DNA of 64,000 nucleotides from Ochotona curzoniae (lineage: Eukaryota > Chordata > Mammalia > Lagomorpha > Ochotonidae), in the NCBI RefSeq assembly GCF_017591425.1, contig NW_024466599.1, positions 21,924,001 through 21,988,000 on the forward strand, given 5' to 3'. The notes below the pieces were generated by a model, which did not search any database, was not told the DNA's origin, and saw only the letters and a program-made list of their open reading frames with translations. The position numbers were made by a program, and so were the translations under genes. Positions 1-12,040 of this stretch are shown here, piece after piece. Numbering within the stretch: the stretch's first letter is position 1; every line of letters begins with the position of its first letter.

Positions 1-1179
1 TGCACAGGTTCACCTCCAGGATCTGTTCCACCTCCAGCATTTCCTTTCTACGCAGCAGCTGATCAGAGCCTCTCGGGGTTGTATTATAATTGGAAACTGA
101 ACAATCCCAAGCTGGCATCAATCATACAGTACGTCTCAATTAAAAAGCTGCAAAACAAGCATCTAACACTTGATCCAGATTCACACCATATCCTCTGGGG
201 AGACGCAAGTCGCACACTCAGCAAAGGCACTGCATTCTGCAAACAAACACTCGAGTGCCTCATAAAAGTTAGTGACTCGAGATGAGGCTGATTGCACCTG
301 AGAAATTCACAGTCGACTCCTAGGAGTTTGGCCTCTCTCCTTCATGGCTTATTAGTAGCAGAGAGGTATGGGCAAATTACACCTGGCCGGGATAGAAGCA
401 TTTATGTACTTTGGAAAGGTGAAGGCTAGAGGGTGTGCACCATCTTATCTGTCAAGTAAATATTATAAATATATCAATGAATATGTCAGAACCCTGTAAG
501 TACAATAATCTTTTTAAGAAACTACCGGACTTTAAATAATGCATACAATAAAAAGGTCCCCCTCTTCCCTTGCCAATCCTCAGTTTGCATCACCAACCCT
601 AAAGGTAAACCACTTTTCTTACATATTTTTTTTTCTTGAATTTCCTAGGCACACAAATGGAAAAACAAATGTATATTCTAACTCCGTAACTTTCCACACC
701 CGCACCCATCCTGTACGAAAGGTTAGGACAGCACACACCAGGGTGGACTTAGTCAGTCAATGGACCTGGAAAGGATGTCCACAACCTTAGAGAGGTGAAA
801 CCAACAGCATGTGAAAACTGAAAACTACTCAAGCAATAACCCTTGGAGCATTCTCCTCCACGTTCAGGTTCCCAAGATGATATGTAGTGGACATGCCCAT
901 CCCCAGGTACTGATGTAGTGTGGCAGCTGCAAGCAGGTCCCTCCCGCTTCTTCCCTCCCTTCCCCACTCTCGCACCCCGCCCCACTGACACACAGGAGAA
1001 AAGGGAAGCAAAGGAAAACTAGAAGCATTTGTCCCACCCACCTTCCCCCATTCCTTGACCCTCCTCCTGACCCTATTCAGTGGTCCTCATGGGTCTACAT
1101 TCTTGCTAGCTATGTAAACAACATCAAAAATAAAATAAAAATGGGAAACAAAGATTTAAAAAAGAAAAGCAAGTTCTTA
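1..1179. other. Intronic DNA, nothing recognised
   Basis: This is A+T-rich DNA with short open frames but no domain, splice-supported exon or clear transposon. A C/T-rich stretch at about 925-1075 is low-complexity. Confidence 0.5.
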
Positions 1180-1478
1180 GGGTGAGAGTTGTGGCGTGGT
1201 GAATTAAGGCAGTGCCTGTGGTGTCAATGTCCCATATGGGCTCAGGTTCATGTTCCGGCAGCTCCACTTCCAATGCAGCTACCTGCTAACGTGCCTAGGA
1301 AAGTAGCAGAAGATAGGCCCCACTGCTTGGGTGCCTGCACTCACATGGAAGGCTTGGATGAAACTCTCAATTCCTGGTTTCAGCTTAGCTCAGGCTTGGC
1401 TGCTGCAGCCATTTGGGTAGTAGACCACCAATAGAAGATTTGTGTGCATGTGTACCTCTGCTTTTCAAATAAATACTA
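1180..1478 (+). mobile_element. Old C-SINE
   Basis: The order of C-SINE landmarks is intact: a tRNA-like head, TCCCATATGGG, GCTCCACTTCCAATGCAGC, an AAGTAGCAGAAGAT block, CACTCACATGG, CAGCCATTTGG, then a pyrimidine patch and TTTCAAATAAATA at the 3' end. It is clearly diverged and predates its downstream SINE neighbour. Confidence 0.85.
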
Positions 1479-1500
1479 CATATTTAGAAAATGAAGTTCC

Positions 1501-1851
1501 GGGGCCCGGCGCGGTGGCGCAAGTGGTTAAAGGTCCTCGCCTTGCACTCCCGGGATCCCATGTGGGCACCGGTTCTAATCCCAGCAGCCCCGCTTCCCTT
1601 CCAGCTCCCTGCCTGTGGCCTGGGAAAGCAGTCGAAGACGGCCCAAAAGCTTTGGGAGCCTGCACCCACGTGGGAGACCCGGAGGAGGCTCCTGGCTTCG
1701 GATCGGCATAGTATCGGCCCGTTGCGCTCACTTGGGGAGTGAATCATCGGACGGAAGAGCTTCCTCTCTCTCTCTCCTCTCTGTATATCCGCCTTTCCAA
1801 TGAAAAAATAATAAAAAAAAATAAATAAATCTTAAGAAAAAAAGAAAAAAA
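1501..1851 (+). mobile_element. Young full-length C-SINE with target-site duplication
   Basis: The element starts GGGGCCCGGCGCGGTGGCGC and keeps many CpGs. It ends CGCCTTTCCAATG followed by an A-rich tail. It is flanked by a perfect 15-bp direct repeat, AGAAAATGAAGTTCC, at 1486-1500 and 1852-1866. An intact duplication and high CpG content indicate a recent L1-mediated insertion. It landed directly downstream of an older SINE of the same strand. Confidence 0.93.
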
Positions 1852-1866
1852 AGAAAATGAAGTTCC

Positions 1867-2189
1867 TTAACTATGTAACGTCAGCTGTGCCTATTTCCTT
1901 GAGTGCGATTTTTAATGGAACCTTTTGAGCATCTACAAAGATAAATATCTTCCCTTTGCCCCATGTGCACTAGGGTGGAACCACACCTACAGCAATGTTC
2001 CAGTGCTCTGCTGAAACCATTTTGATAATTTACGGTTTTTAAATGATGCTGATGAGTACCATCAGGCTTGGTTTATCTATCTGTGGCTACTTTGTCAGGC
2101 TTAGGGAACTGTTGCACGTGTCTATTTTCTTATGCCCTAGAATTATATTAGAATTTTGCATTCCTTGGAAGTTGGGCAGACTTTTCCCT
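1867..2189. other. Intronic DNA, nothing recognised
   Basis: A+T-rich DNA without repeat landmarks or coding signal. Confidence 0.5.
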
Positions 2190-2480
2190 GTAACAACAGC
2201 TGGTGTCCTGGTGGCTCACATCCCATAGCAGAGTGCCTGGGTTGGAGTCCTGCCCCACTCCCAAGTCAGCTTCCTACCACGTGCACCCTGGGAGACAGCA
2301 GATGACGCCTCAAGTGTCTGGCTTCACACCACCCAAAGGGAGACCTAGACTGAGTCCGACCTTACCCTGTCAGGGGCGTCTGCAGGGTGACCCAGAAAAC
2401 AGGAGCGCTCTTGCTCTCACACGCACACTCTCTCTCTCCCTCTGCCTTTCAACTAAATAAAGTAAACTTTAAAAAAAATT
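2190..2480 (+). mobile_element. Old C-SINE
   Basis: Diverged C-SINE. The tRNA-like head, the ACATCCCATA and GTTGGAGTCC segments, a CT-rich patch near 2420-2445 and the terminal TCAACTAAATAAAGTAAACTTTAAAAAA are all recognisable. Confidence 0.7.
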
Positions 2481-2589
2481 TTGTGACTATTTGAACTGAT
2501 GTCTTCAGATATACCTGTTCAAAACAACTGTGTTTTTCATTTCCATCCTGGAAATTTTGGATTCCCTTACAAGGTCATCTGAGCAAACT

Positions 2590-3720
2590 GTATTTTGTTG
2601 AAAAAAAAAGTTGAAAAAATCCAATTCATTAGATTTTTTTAAATATATTTACATACAACTGAGTGAAACAGGCTCACGATTCATTCAGTTTCCTCTATGT
2701 GTCTTTGTTCCCCATGTACTATTTCTTATTTTATGTGTCTGTCCTTGCTCTCCCACTTTGTTGGCTAGTCTATCACCTTGTCTTTTTTTTCCTTGAAAAA
2801 ACTTGAAATTTATCTCAACTGCTTTGTTCTCTAACTCATTAATTTCTGTTTTATTCTATTTCTCCATCATGCCCTCCCTCTGCTATATTCTCTTATTTCA
2901 TTAGAACTCCTTGATTCAGATGATTAATTCATGTTTTATGCTTCCTTCATGTAAATATTTAAAGCCATCCATTTTCCTCTGAGTGTTACTTGAGGTCTGT
3001 CACATCTGTTCTGGTATTTCATGCTTTCATTAATTATCATTTTCCAGAAAATCTGCAATTTCAGTTTTTATGTTCCTCTTTCAGTCAAGCATTGAAGATT
3101 TTTGCTTTCTTTTGACTTTTAGTCAGTCTTTTGGTTTTCTGAATTAGCATTAACTTTTAGTTTCATTGCACTATAATGAGAGACTGTTGCCTATAGCTTT
3201 TTTTCCTCCCTTTTTTGGATTTATTCAAGTTATCATATCTTTGCTGCATAATAGATGGTCAATGTTTGCAGATGTTTCACGGGTTTTGGAAAGATACATC
3301 TTCTTTGTTTAGTCTACAGGGTTTGATATTTAGCAATCACATCTAATTGCTTATGTTTAATCATGTCTTCAATATTGATCTCATTTTTGCTCAGTTATCT
3401 GGAGACAGAGGCAGGTGAATTAAAGTGATGTGTCACTGGGGTACTCCTGTCTGCTTCTCTTCACGTGTCCTGACATTTCTGTTTTTAAGTGCTGCTGCTA
3501 GGATCTCTTTTTTCCAATGTGAAATGTACCTTGTAACATGATAGATTTCCTTTCTTTATCGTATTTAATGCATTTTAAGTTGAATTCCACTTTGCCTGAT
3601 ACAAGCTCATGAGCATTACTTTTTATGTCTGTATTTATTTTTTATTAACCTTGTTAAGCATTCCTTCCCTCATCCTTTTATTTCCATCCTTCTTGTATCA
3701 CTTTCCTTTAGGGGTACCTC
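2590..3720 (-). mobile_element. Decayed L1 LINE, antisense
   Basis: The T-rich plus strand resembles the antisense of old mammalian L1 bodies. A phrase like 'actataatgagagac' is followed by 'agatggtcaatgtttgcagatgtttc', a run on fixed-length intervals and phrases, then 'ttgaattccactttgcctgatac'. No open frame survives. Subfamily and limits need a repeat library. It could alternatively be two adjacent L1 fragments. Confidence 0.5.
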
Positions 3721-4789
3721 CACAAACAACAGGGGATTAGGTTTTGATTTGTAAGCCAATTTGAAAATCTTCTAAAAAGATAAGTGAAATTCATTTATAT
3801 TCACCAATATGACAAATAGCCTTATTTTTTAGCTCATATGTCTTCTGGGTTTTAGAACATTATTTTTAAGCTTTCTGTGATTATTTCTTCCATGTGCTTC
3901 TTCTGCAAAGGTTTACTGACTACATTCATAACTATGTGTTCCAGGCAAGTGGTAACCTTAACCCTCGCCTAGAAATCTTTACATGTAGTTTATTAGTTCT
4001 ACAATACAAGCAATTGTACAATTACAATTGCCATTTCATTCTATTGTCAGAATAAAGGCATGGAGGAATGGGGAGCGGGGAGACAAGAAAGACACAATCG
4101 TTCCTGATCACGTGTGTGCAGACAGGGAGATGACAGACACCCTGCACAGTCCCTGGACACCACTGACTGCTCGTCCTTCTGGGTGTCCCACACCACCCGA
4201 TAAAAATCAATAATATCTTGTAAGTGTTCATCATTTATTGCTAACTCTAACTAAGCTTCTACGACTTTGTTTGACAGCTCTCAATTCCATGCTTGGATTC
4301 CCTATTGTTACAGAACCAGGCATTCTGAGAACTTGTGGCCACTTCCCCTGCCAGGATGTGCTGGGAGAGCCACAGCCTCATCCTCTGGGCAGGGAACATT
4401 TGCATGTCCCCTCTGTCACTCCAATCACTCCAGTTTGTATCTCAGAGTCTTCCTTGGAGGCTGGTTAGACACTGGAAAAATATTCAGGGCTCCCCCTCCC
4501 TCTTCTCTCCCTCCTCTACTCGTTTGCTCAGGAAGGGCTCACGGGAACAATATTCCCTGACTTACTGCATGCTCAAAGTCGTCTTTATACTTAAAAGATG
4601 GGTAAGACGGACATAAATCAGTGGCTCACACTTTCTTTCTTCACTTATCTTATAAATGTTGTTTCGTTGTCTGCTGGGGCATTGAACGTTGCTGCAGAGA
4701 AAACTGAGGCCAAATTGATATTTTTCTTCCCATAAATGACTTCACTTCTTTGCCAGGGTTCCCAGTGGATTTTTCCTCTTTATGTATTG
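3721..4789. other. Intronic DNA with a short perfect inverted repeat
   Basis: No coding or transposon signal was recognised. A perfect 8-bp inverted repeat with a 4-nt spacer (CAATTGTA / TACAATTG) lies at 4011-4030. Confidence 0.45.
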
Positions 4790-5060
4790 GTTTTTTTTTT
4801 ATTAACCAGCCTTTTCCTAATTTGGGGCAAGTTCAAACCTAAGGAAAAATTACAAAGACAATATATACACTTTTCTACCCCTTCACAAAATTGCCCTTGA
4901 TTGTGATATTTTACTGTACTTTCCCATTTTTTCAGAAAATCACAGATACTGATTTTCTTTGCATGATATCCAACACCAGTAAACATGCAAGTGCATGGCT
5001 TCCAAAGACAAGGATCATTCTCCTACATAATCATCCTGCAAGCTTCCCACTCAGTAAACC
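4790..5060 (+). mobile_element. Possible ancient L1 3'-region fragment
   Basis: The text 'caaagacaaggatcattctcctacataatcatcc' resembles a motif common in old mammalian L1 3' regions (an 'aacaaggacattctcttacataaccac' type phrase). Similarity is partial and by eye, so this is tentative. Confidence 0.3.
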
Positions 5061-6144
5061 AATACTAATCCATTCCTCTCCTGGTCCACACCACAAAGTC
5101 TCCAACTGTCCCAGCAACACCTCCCTTCTAAAAGCTTATATGCTACCAAGTACTGCATTTAGTTGCCTTATTCCATCAGTCCCTCTAGAACAGCTTCTCA
5201 TACTTGCTCTGCCTCTGAAATCCTTCAATCTCAGAGTATAGGTCTTGGGCTCTGTACAGACTATGTCCATCACATGTTTGCTCATGACAAGACACAAGCC
5301 ATGTACACCTGGTGGGAACATAACAGAAGCAATGCTGTGTTCCTGCATCAGCCTGTCCCAGCATTAAGGGGTCTGTCCAGTTTTGCTACCAACACATCAG
5401 CATATTTCCATGGCATTTCACTACAATATGTGGGAAGCTTTTCTAACATGCCCTTGTACTCTTCCTCCACCCACAAAACAGCATTCTTGAGCAATTCCTG
5501 CCCATATCACATGTCACCAAGAGGGCTGCCAAGTGGTGAAGATCTATTTCCACCATTCCTACTACACTTCTCAGTGAGAACCATACCACTTTCTCCATTA
5601 TCTGCTTATCTGTATATGTATCCATTCTTTCTTATTACCCTCAGTGTGGCCAATGCAAATGCCTTTAAGTTAACTCCTATGTCCATTTCACATGTCCCCA
5701 TTTTTTTCTTGAGCTTTCCCTAACTTTCTGGCTTGCCAGTATATTTCACATTCACTTTATGCCTCTTGTGCATCATCCCTTAGACCAGCCATTTCCCAAG
5801 GCTCCCTGGTAACTCTGGGTTTCAGATAGTACTCAGACACCAAGATTTCAGGATTCAGCATCTACTCAACTCCACTGGAGTACACTCATCTCCTTGACAA
5901 GGAGAGAGGAAAGGGAGAGAATGTGGTTAAGATGGATGGGAAACTGTAAAAGGTGGGCAACTAAGATAATTTATGGAGCAAGTAAGTAAACAGGATAATA
6001 GAAACTATGCTTTTCATAGAGTAGTCAGGCATTATTCTGTATGATTAATATCTAAAACTTTCCAAGGTACATTTGTATCTTGGTGTTAACTGTTCTAGGT
6101 AATTCTTCTCAACATCCAAATTGATTCTGTATTACTGTTTAAAT
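5061..6144. other. Intronic DNA, nothing recognised
   Basis: An open frame of about 186 codons (5163-5723, plus) has no domain, signal peptide or conserved motif, and its composition is that of random C/T-rich DNA. I do not call it a gene. Confidence 0.5.
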
Positions 6145-6157
6145 TTAAGTCTTATTT

Positions 6158-6497
6158 AATTTTTTAAAGATTTTTTTAAAGATTTATTTTTATCAGAAAC
6201 ACAGATATATAGAAAGGAGGGACAAAGAGAAAGATCTTCTGTCCGATGATTCACTCCCCAAGTGACCACAACTGCCAGAGCTGAGCCAGTCCGAAGCCAA
6301 GAGACAAGAGTTTCTTCCAGGTCTCCCACGTGGGGTCAGGGCCCCAGGGCTTTGCGCCATCCTTGACTACTTTCCCAGGCCACAAGCAGGAAGCTGGATG
6401 GAGAGTGGAGCTGCCAGGATTAGAACCAGTGACAATATGGGATCCTGGCATGTTCAAGGTGAGGATTTTAGCTGCTAAGGTATTATGCCAAGCCCCT
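6158..6497 (-). mobile_element. C-SINE, left member of a tandem pair
   Basis: Reverse-oriented C-SINE: the A-tail (TTTTAAAGATTTATTTTTAT on the plus strand) is on the left. GAAAGATCTTCTGTCCGATG, CTCCCCAAGTG and GGCCACAAGCAGGAAGCTGG follow, and the head ends ...GCCAAGCCCC. It abuts another copy of the same orientation at 6498. Confidence 0.88.
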
Positions 6498-6800
6498 AAA
6501 GATTTATTTTTATTGGACAGTCAGATATACAGAGAGGAAGATCTTCTGTTCACTGACTCGCTTCCCAAGTGGCTTCAATAGCTGGAGCTGAGCTCATCTG
6601 AAGCCAGGAGTCTGGAGTCTCTTTTGGGTCTCCCACACGGGTACAGAGTCCCAAACCTCTGGGCCATCCTTGACTGCTTTCCCAGGCTGCAAGCAGGGAG
6701 CTGGATGGGAAGCAGGGCCACCGGGACTAAAACTGGCACCCATATGGGATCCCGGCGTGTCTGAGGCGAGGACTTTAGTCACTAGGCTATCGCACGAGCC
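6498..6800 (-). mobile_element. C-SINE, right member of a tandem pair
   Basis: Reverse-oriented C-SINE joined directly to its left neighbour. A 13-bp direct repeat, TTAAGTCTTATTT, lies at 6145-6157 and 6801-6813, outside both members. The junction duplicates the SINE tail sequence (AAAGATTTATTTTTAT). Either one SINE inserted in the tail of the other or the two arrived as a dimer. Confidence 0.88.
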
Positions 6801-6813
6801 TTAAGTCTTATTT

Positions 6814-7480
6814 TATATCATGAACATTTTAATTTAAAATATTTGCCTTATTCCATTAGTTTATGTTTTCCTTCAGGAACTAAAATAATGCTTCTTCATT
6901 GCTTGTCTTCTAGATCTTGTTTTCTGTATACATCAGACCTTCCCTTACACCAACAGCATTTATTCACCTTTCTCATTTATACTATCGCTGCTCTACATTG
7001 AATTTTCTACTGTGTCAATTTTCCCTTGAGATATTCTCACTTTATCTTCATTTCTGAGGCAGATTTGCTTTTTTTCTTCCTATTTTCTCCTTGAGTTCTG
7101 CCAGCTCACATTTTAACACCTCTCACCATCTTGTCAACCCTTCCAGAATTCGTGTTTCTGCTTTGTGGTCTGTCTTCGTAGAAACGATTGCTTCACTGAG
7201 TTCTTTGAATTCATTGTGAGATTCTTGATTATAATTTTCATCTGTTCCATAAGAACACTTTCCTGGGAATGTCCTTTATTTGGGAGTAATTTTCATGGCT
7301 CTTATGGGCATTTTTCTTTCTAATACATTTGCTTCTCTTCCCCTGACATTCTCAACTTCTTTCTCTACTGCGCATTATTGTGTGAAGTGGCTTTCTCAGA
7401 CCATCATTTTGCAGGAAGGAGGAAGGACTGGAAAGCACTTTTATTATCTTTTTAAAGCTTTCCTTGTAGAAAAAGGTCAA
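6814..7480 (-). mobile_element. Possible decayed L1 fragment, antisense
   Basis: A T-rich plus strand with phrases such as 'gagttctttgaattcattgtgagattcttg' is reminiscent of antisense old L1. There is no surviving frame, and similarity was judged by eye only. Confidence 0.3.
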
Positions 7481-9241
7481 TGAACAGGAGGAGGCATGTG
7501 GAGACTTCCAGCGTGCTGAAAATGTTCTACACCTTCATCTGGGTAGTGGTTACCTACCACTACCTATATGCAGAAACTTGTCAAATTATGTGCTTGTTAT
7601 ATGTCAGCAAACATGTTTACAAAGAAATAAAGGACTTAGGGGTGGAGCGATGGAGGGATGGGATGTACGCTGTCACGCATTAGTTCCTGGGGATTAAGCT
7701 CTTCTGCATGCCCTCTGTGTGAACACCACTCAACTGCTCTGATTGAAGTAGTTCCAAGAGGAATCTTCGCCAAGCTTTGCTCACCTATCCCCTGGGCACT
7801 GTATACAAATAAGGGATCTAACCATGGCTCTTCAAGATGTCAACTCCAGCTGCAGGGTGTGCACCTTGCTGCACTCTCTGATCTCGGATGCCCTTGCACT
7901 GATATTCTGTTAAACATCTTCACTCCCTCAGCGTGTCCTCTCCCAGCTGCTCAAGTCAGCCCTCACACATATTTCAGAATCCACTAACTACATCTAACTG
8001 TCCTCCAATTCCACTGCAAATGGTGTTTTCTATTGTTCTTATTTCTGCAACAATGTTCAAGAGATGTCTTGCGCCAACAACCACATTAAACTTCTGGTTC
8101 TGTCTGCTAGTTCTACTGACATCACAGTGTCTCAGACCTGTCACCCCCTGAAGTCTAGCTCTCCAAAAACAGAATGTAAAATTGCTGTCCTTTCCACTTG
8201 GTCCTTGTGAACCCAGGGAAAACAGCAGCATAGGCACCAGAAGCTTTTAGTGCTCTCCATGGTACTGATCCTTTTACTGCTCCTACTTCTCCCTTAGCTT
8301 TCCCTGGTGTTCTTCCCTAGATCACATGCAAAGAAACAGCTGCTTCTGTAAGACTAAAATCTTATCCCACAGCCCAGACTCTCACCACCTCCTCAACAGC
8401 ATGCATACTCACACTCAAAGGCATAGCAGATTCTTCAAAATATCAATTTGCTATCTGCCCTGTCTCATTTCTCTTGCTGGCTGAAAAAGTAGCAGTAGGA
8501 ACATGCCATTATTTGGCACCATCTGTCTGGCTGTGAGCAAACACAATCTCCCTCAGCCAGGCAGTGTGATTCGGGAAATACCAAGCCCAAACTACTGCCT
8601 CTGACCCCACATGAACCCTGAAGTTTCAGGCTGTACTCCAGGCCACATCGAATTAACACAGCCCCAGAGCTGCACCATCATCACATCAGTCACAAACATC
8701 CCCCTTACTAATAGAGGCAGATGGGAACATAAATTCTTCAAAAGCAACTAGCTTGCCAAGGACTAAGGAACATATGAATGAAGTGTGAATAGTTAAGTTT
8801 TTCCAAGTGTTGAAGGCTGGACACCTCACCTGCTCAACCACACAGATGGGCTACAGAAGAACTTCCCAAGTTTTCTGTCAGCCTAAAAAGGTCTCACTTA
8901 AAGGTAAACAAAAAGGTATATTCTCTCTTCTCCAACCTACCTCTTCAGGGAAGGCCCAGAATTACTCAAGAAAAACATAGGAAAGGCAACACACTTGTAG
9001 GAGCATTAGGCACTCCATTTTTCCAAGAGAACAGGATTTTTTTTAAAAAAAGATCGCTTTGATTGCACAATCTTTTGAAATCACATGTCCCTTTACAGAA
9101 GCTTCTGCAGCATGGAAATAGCATCCCCTGGGGAACACAGAGTCTGTAAGCGTCAATCATTTGTATGCTCTTGTGAAGGCTGTCATGGCTGGATAGTACA
9201 GCAGGCACCCAGCATCCCTTCCAGGAGCTCCCTGCACTGCA
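7481..9241. other. Intronic DNA, nothing recognised
   Basis: Several short open frames occur but none has family features. No C-SINE landmarks are seen in this 1.7-kb stretch. Confidence 0.45.
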
Positions 9242-9258
9242 CCATGCTTTATATTTTA

Positions 9259-10170
9259 TTTCTCTTTTTTTTCCCTTTTTTTAATTTTACATATATTTTT
9301 ATTGCATTTAATTTTATAACAACGTTTCATAGGCTCTGATGTTCCCCCTTCCCCTCCCCTTGCCCTCCCCCCTTTGTGGATTGCTCTACCTTATTGCAGT
9401 ATTACAGTTCAAATCTAGTCTTGTTTCTTTCAGTGCAAGCATGTGCCTTGCATAGTTTCCAGTATCTTATTGCCCAGCTGAATTCAATAGTTTCTTGAGG
9501 AGACCAACTCTGGTCTGGAGACATAGCTGGCAGATTATCGTTCCAACCAATTAAATGCCATAACATAACATCAACAACAGTTTCCAACATTATGGGGTTA
9601 ATTAACTGTGTAATACTACATTTCACAGGTACCCTTTTGCATTTCAACTTAAATTAAGGCAAACATGTGGTATATGACCTTTTTGGATTAGCTCATTTCC
9701 CTTAGCATGACGGTTTCCAGTTGGGCCCATTTGGCCACAAAGAACTGCATTTTGTTTTCTTTAATAGCTGAGTAGTAAGTATTCCATGGAGTAAACAAAC
9801 CATAGCTCTCTTATCCAGTCTTCTGTTGACGGGCATTTCGGTTGCTTCCAAGTTTTTGCAATTATTGCTTGTGTTGCTGTGAACATGGGGGTGCATGTAG
9901 GTTTCTCGTGTAGCAGGTGTTTCAGATATATTCCTAGGAGTGCTATTACTGGATCGTATGGTATGCAGATTTTCAGTTGTTTGAGTGTTCTCCAGACTGA
10001 TTTCCATAGAGGCTACACCAACCTGCAGCCCCACCAGCAATGGAGAAGGGTTCCCTTTTCCCCACAACAAGTGTTGTTGGCAGTTTTTTGTATATGAGCC
10101 ATTCTTACTGGTGTTAGGTGGTACCTCATTGATATCTTAATTTGGATTTCCCTTATTGCTAGGGAACTTG
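9259..10170 (-). mobile_element. 5'-truncated L1 (ORF2 C-terminal end plus 3' UTR)
   Basis: Read on the minus strand, the element begins inside the ORF2 C-terminal coding region, with the familiar stretch around 'ggaaatcagtctggagaacactcaaacaactgaaaat' and 'cctaggaatatat', in a decayed frame. It continues into a 3' UTR with a G-rich polypurine tract (9341-9375) and ends in an A-rich tail at 9259-9290. A perfect 17-bp direct repeat, CCATGCTTTATATTTTA, flanks it at 9242-9258 and 10171-10187. This is a classic truncated target-primed insertion. About 910 bp remain of a 6-7 kb element. Confidence 0.93.
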
Positions 10171-10194
10171 CCATGCTTTATATTTTAGAGGCAA

Positions 10195-10335
10195 GCATAT
10201 CATAGCTTGCAGATTGCAGCTTGGATCTGAAGCCAGGAGTCCAGGTTCTAGACCAATTCTGCCATTAACCAGCCAAGTACTCTTGAGCAAGTGACTTCTT
10301 TTTTGTCTCAGCATCAACTAAGAGACAGCAAATGA
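10195..10335 (+). mobile_element. MIR SINE remnant
   Basis: The MIR core is recognisable: 'ccaggttctagaccaattctgccattaaccag' followed by 'cttgagcaagtgacttctt'. The copy is old and diverged, as expected of a mammal-wide repeat. Confidence 0.65.
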
Positions 10336-11748
10336 ATCTGATTAACTCAAAGGCTCCCAACCTCCACAAGTGAGGATGCTAGTTTACCCACCTGAACTCA
10401 GTTGTTATCTCATTCCCAGATTGCACACACCTAACACCATAACAGAAGGCTTTGCACTTGGTGAATCAGCCACTGTTTCACCCAGGCCTGAAATACAACT
10501 GTGACGGTGGCAAAATGCAGTGATTACTTCAAAACCAACAGCATTGGCAAATAGCAGCAAAAATAAAACTCAGCAAACTCTCTCTGCAAAACAAGGCCAG
10601 CAGATGAAAGAATAGAGGAAGTGACTGCTTCTGTAACATTTCTCTAAATTGCCCACCTTTCGCCTCTCCACCAGCAACAGATAACAGAAGGAAGCCACCC
10701 ATTGAGTCGGAAAATGCATCGTTCCTTGTTCTCAGATGAATTCAGGCTGCTAATAGTGCTGAGACTTAGAAAACGAAAGACAAGAGCCTCCAGTTTAAAA
10801 GGAGCCTGTCAGAATGTGAAATGGTCTTCCTTTTCTTTCTGGGAAATCTAAACCAGATTGGCTCAAATTATGTCTAATTGGGATGCAGTGAAAATGAAAT
10901 ACACATAAACACACACATAGGGAGAGGTGCACACGCAGACACTGGCCCCTCTGTCCCACGGCCGCATGGACAGATTGTAATGGACGCGATGTGGTACAGT
11001 CATTAAGCGTCTCTCCAGCTTATTTGCGTGCAGTGTATCTCAATAATGTGTTATGAGGTGTGTTTGTAATTGGCTACTGCTGATAGTGGTCCTTGAAAGG
11101 GAAATGGAGTGTGTCTAAATGCAGACAAAGCTACTTAGCGCGCCAGGACAAGATAAGATGCTCCTCACAAGGTCCAAATGGGATACTCAGGGCTGCTTCT
11201 ACCCATGGCTTGGGAGAGGGAAAAAGGAATAATCTGTCTCAATTTTCTCAGCTCCAGAAACAATATTTATAAAATAGAAGGTGATTTCAGAGCTCATTTA
11301 TTTTCCTGGTTCACAGTCCCCACTCTCTGCTGACATCATTTTCTAACCAATTTTATTTCCAACAATCGCAGGAACAGCCTCAATTCTACTTCAGATCGTT
11401 AAAAACAAATCCATTCTTTCCTTGTCTTGAGCCCCATCTTTCAAAAACGGGTTTAATTTCTGCACTGCCTTTCTTGGAAACATTATTCCAGGCTCCGAAT
11501 CACCACTCCTCACTCTTCCCTTTCTCTCTCTTTCTTACCTCCTACATGCCGTGCTGGCATTCATTGTGACAGCAGGAGACACATAGGCTGCTTTTCCAGC
11601 CCTCGCTCCTGGCGCTCTCTATTCACTGACCAATCAAGTCAAAGGGGTCCTAACTTGGAGATAGCAAGTGCATGCACAGGACATGTCTTCCAATAGTAGG
11701 CATCTTATAAATGAAACAGGCCAAGGATTTTAAAAGTTACAAAAACAG
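10336..11748. other. Unique intronic DNA
   Basis: Repeat-free as far as I can see. It contains a candidate conserved element at 10955-11170. No coding signal. Confidence 0.5.
10955..11170. promoter_or_regulatory. Candidate conserved non-coding element
   Basis: An unusually CpG-retaining block (ACGCG, AAGCGT, TGCGTG, AGCGCGCC) sits in otherwise CpG-poor DNA. It combines homeodomain-like TAAT/ATTA cores (GTAATGG, CATTAAG, GTAATTGG) with a GATA site (AGATAAGAT at 11150-11158). It has no repeat similarity and no open frame. Function is inferred from composition only. Confidence 0.35.
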
Positions 11749-12016
11749 GGTGGGCATTTAGTACAACAGTTAAGCCACAACTTAGTATGCCCACGTCCCA
11801 CATCATAATGCCCTGGGCTGAAGTCCCCAGCTCCTTTTCCAATCCAGCTTCCTACTAATGTGCACTCGGGGACACAGCTGTGATGATTCAAGCAGTTCAG
11901 TCCCTGCTGCCCCTGTGGGAAGACTCAGACTGAGTTCAAGGTGACAGCAGGCTTTTAGGAAGTGAGCCAACAAATGCTTTACTCTCGGCCTTTTAAATGA
12001 AATGAAAATTTTAAAT
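11749..12016 (+). mobile_element. Old C-SINE
   Basis: Diverged copy recognisable from GTTAAGCCACAACTTAG, CGTCCCACATC, TCCAATCCAGCTTCCT and TTTTAAATGAAATG at the 3' end. A G-rich run (12022-12036) follows its tail. Confidence 0.7.
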
Positions 12017-12021
12017 AGTCC

Positions 12022-12040
12022 GGGGGGGGAGGGGGGAGAG
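12022..12040. repeat. G-rich low-complexity run
   Basis: Two G runs (8 and 6 bases) separated by A, directly after a SINE tail. Confidence 0.8.

Noticed and set aside
1501..1600. tRNA gene
   Set aside because: The tRNA-like heads belong to C-SINEs; no intact cloverleaf or anticodon arm outside a SINE was seen.
5163..5723. 186-codon plus-strand frame
   Set aside because: Composition of random C/T-rich DNA; no domain or signal peptide.
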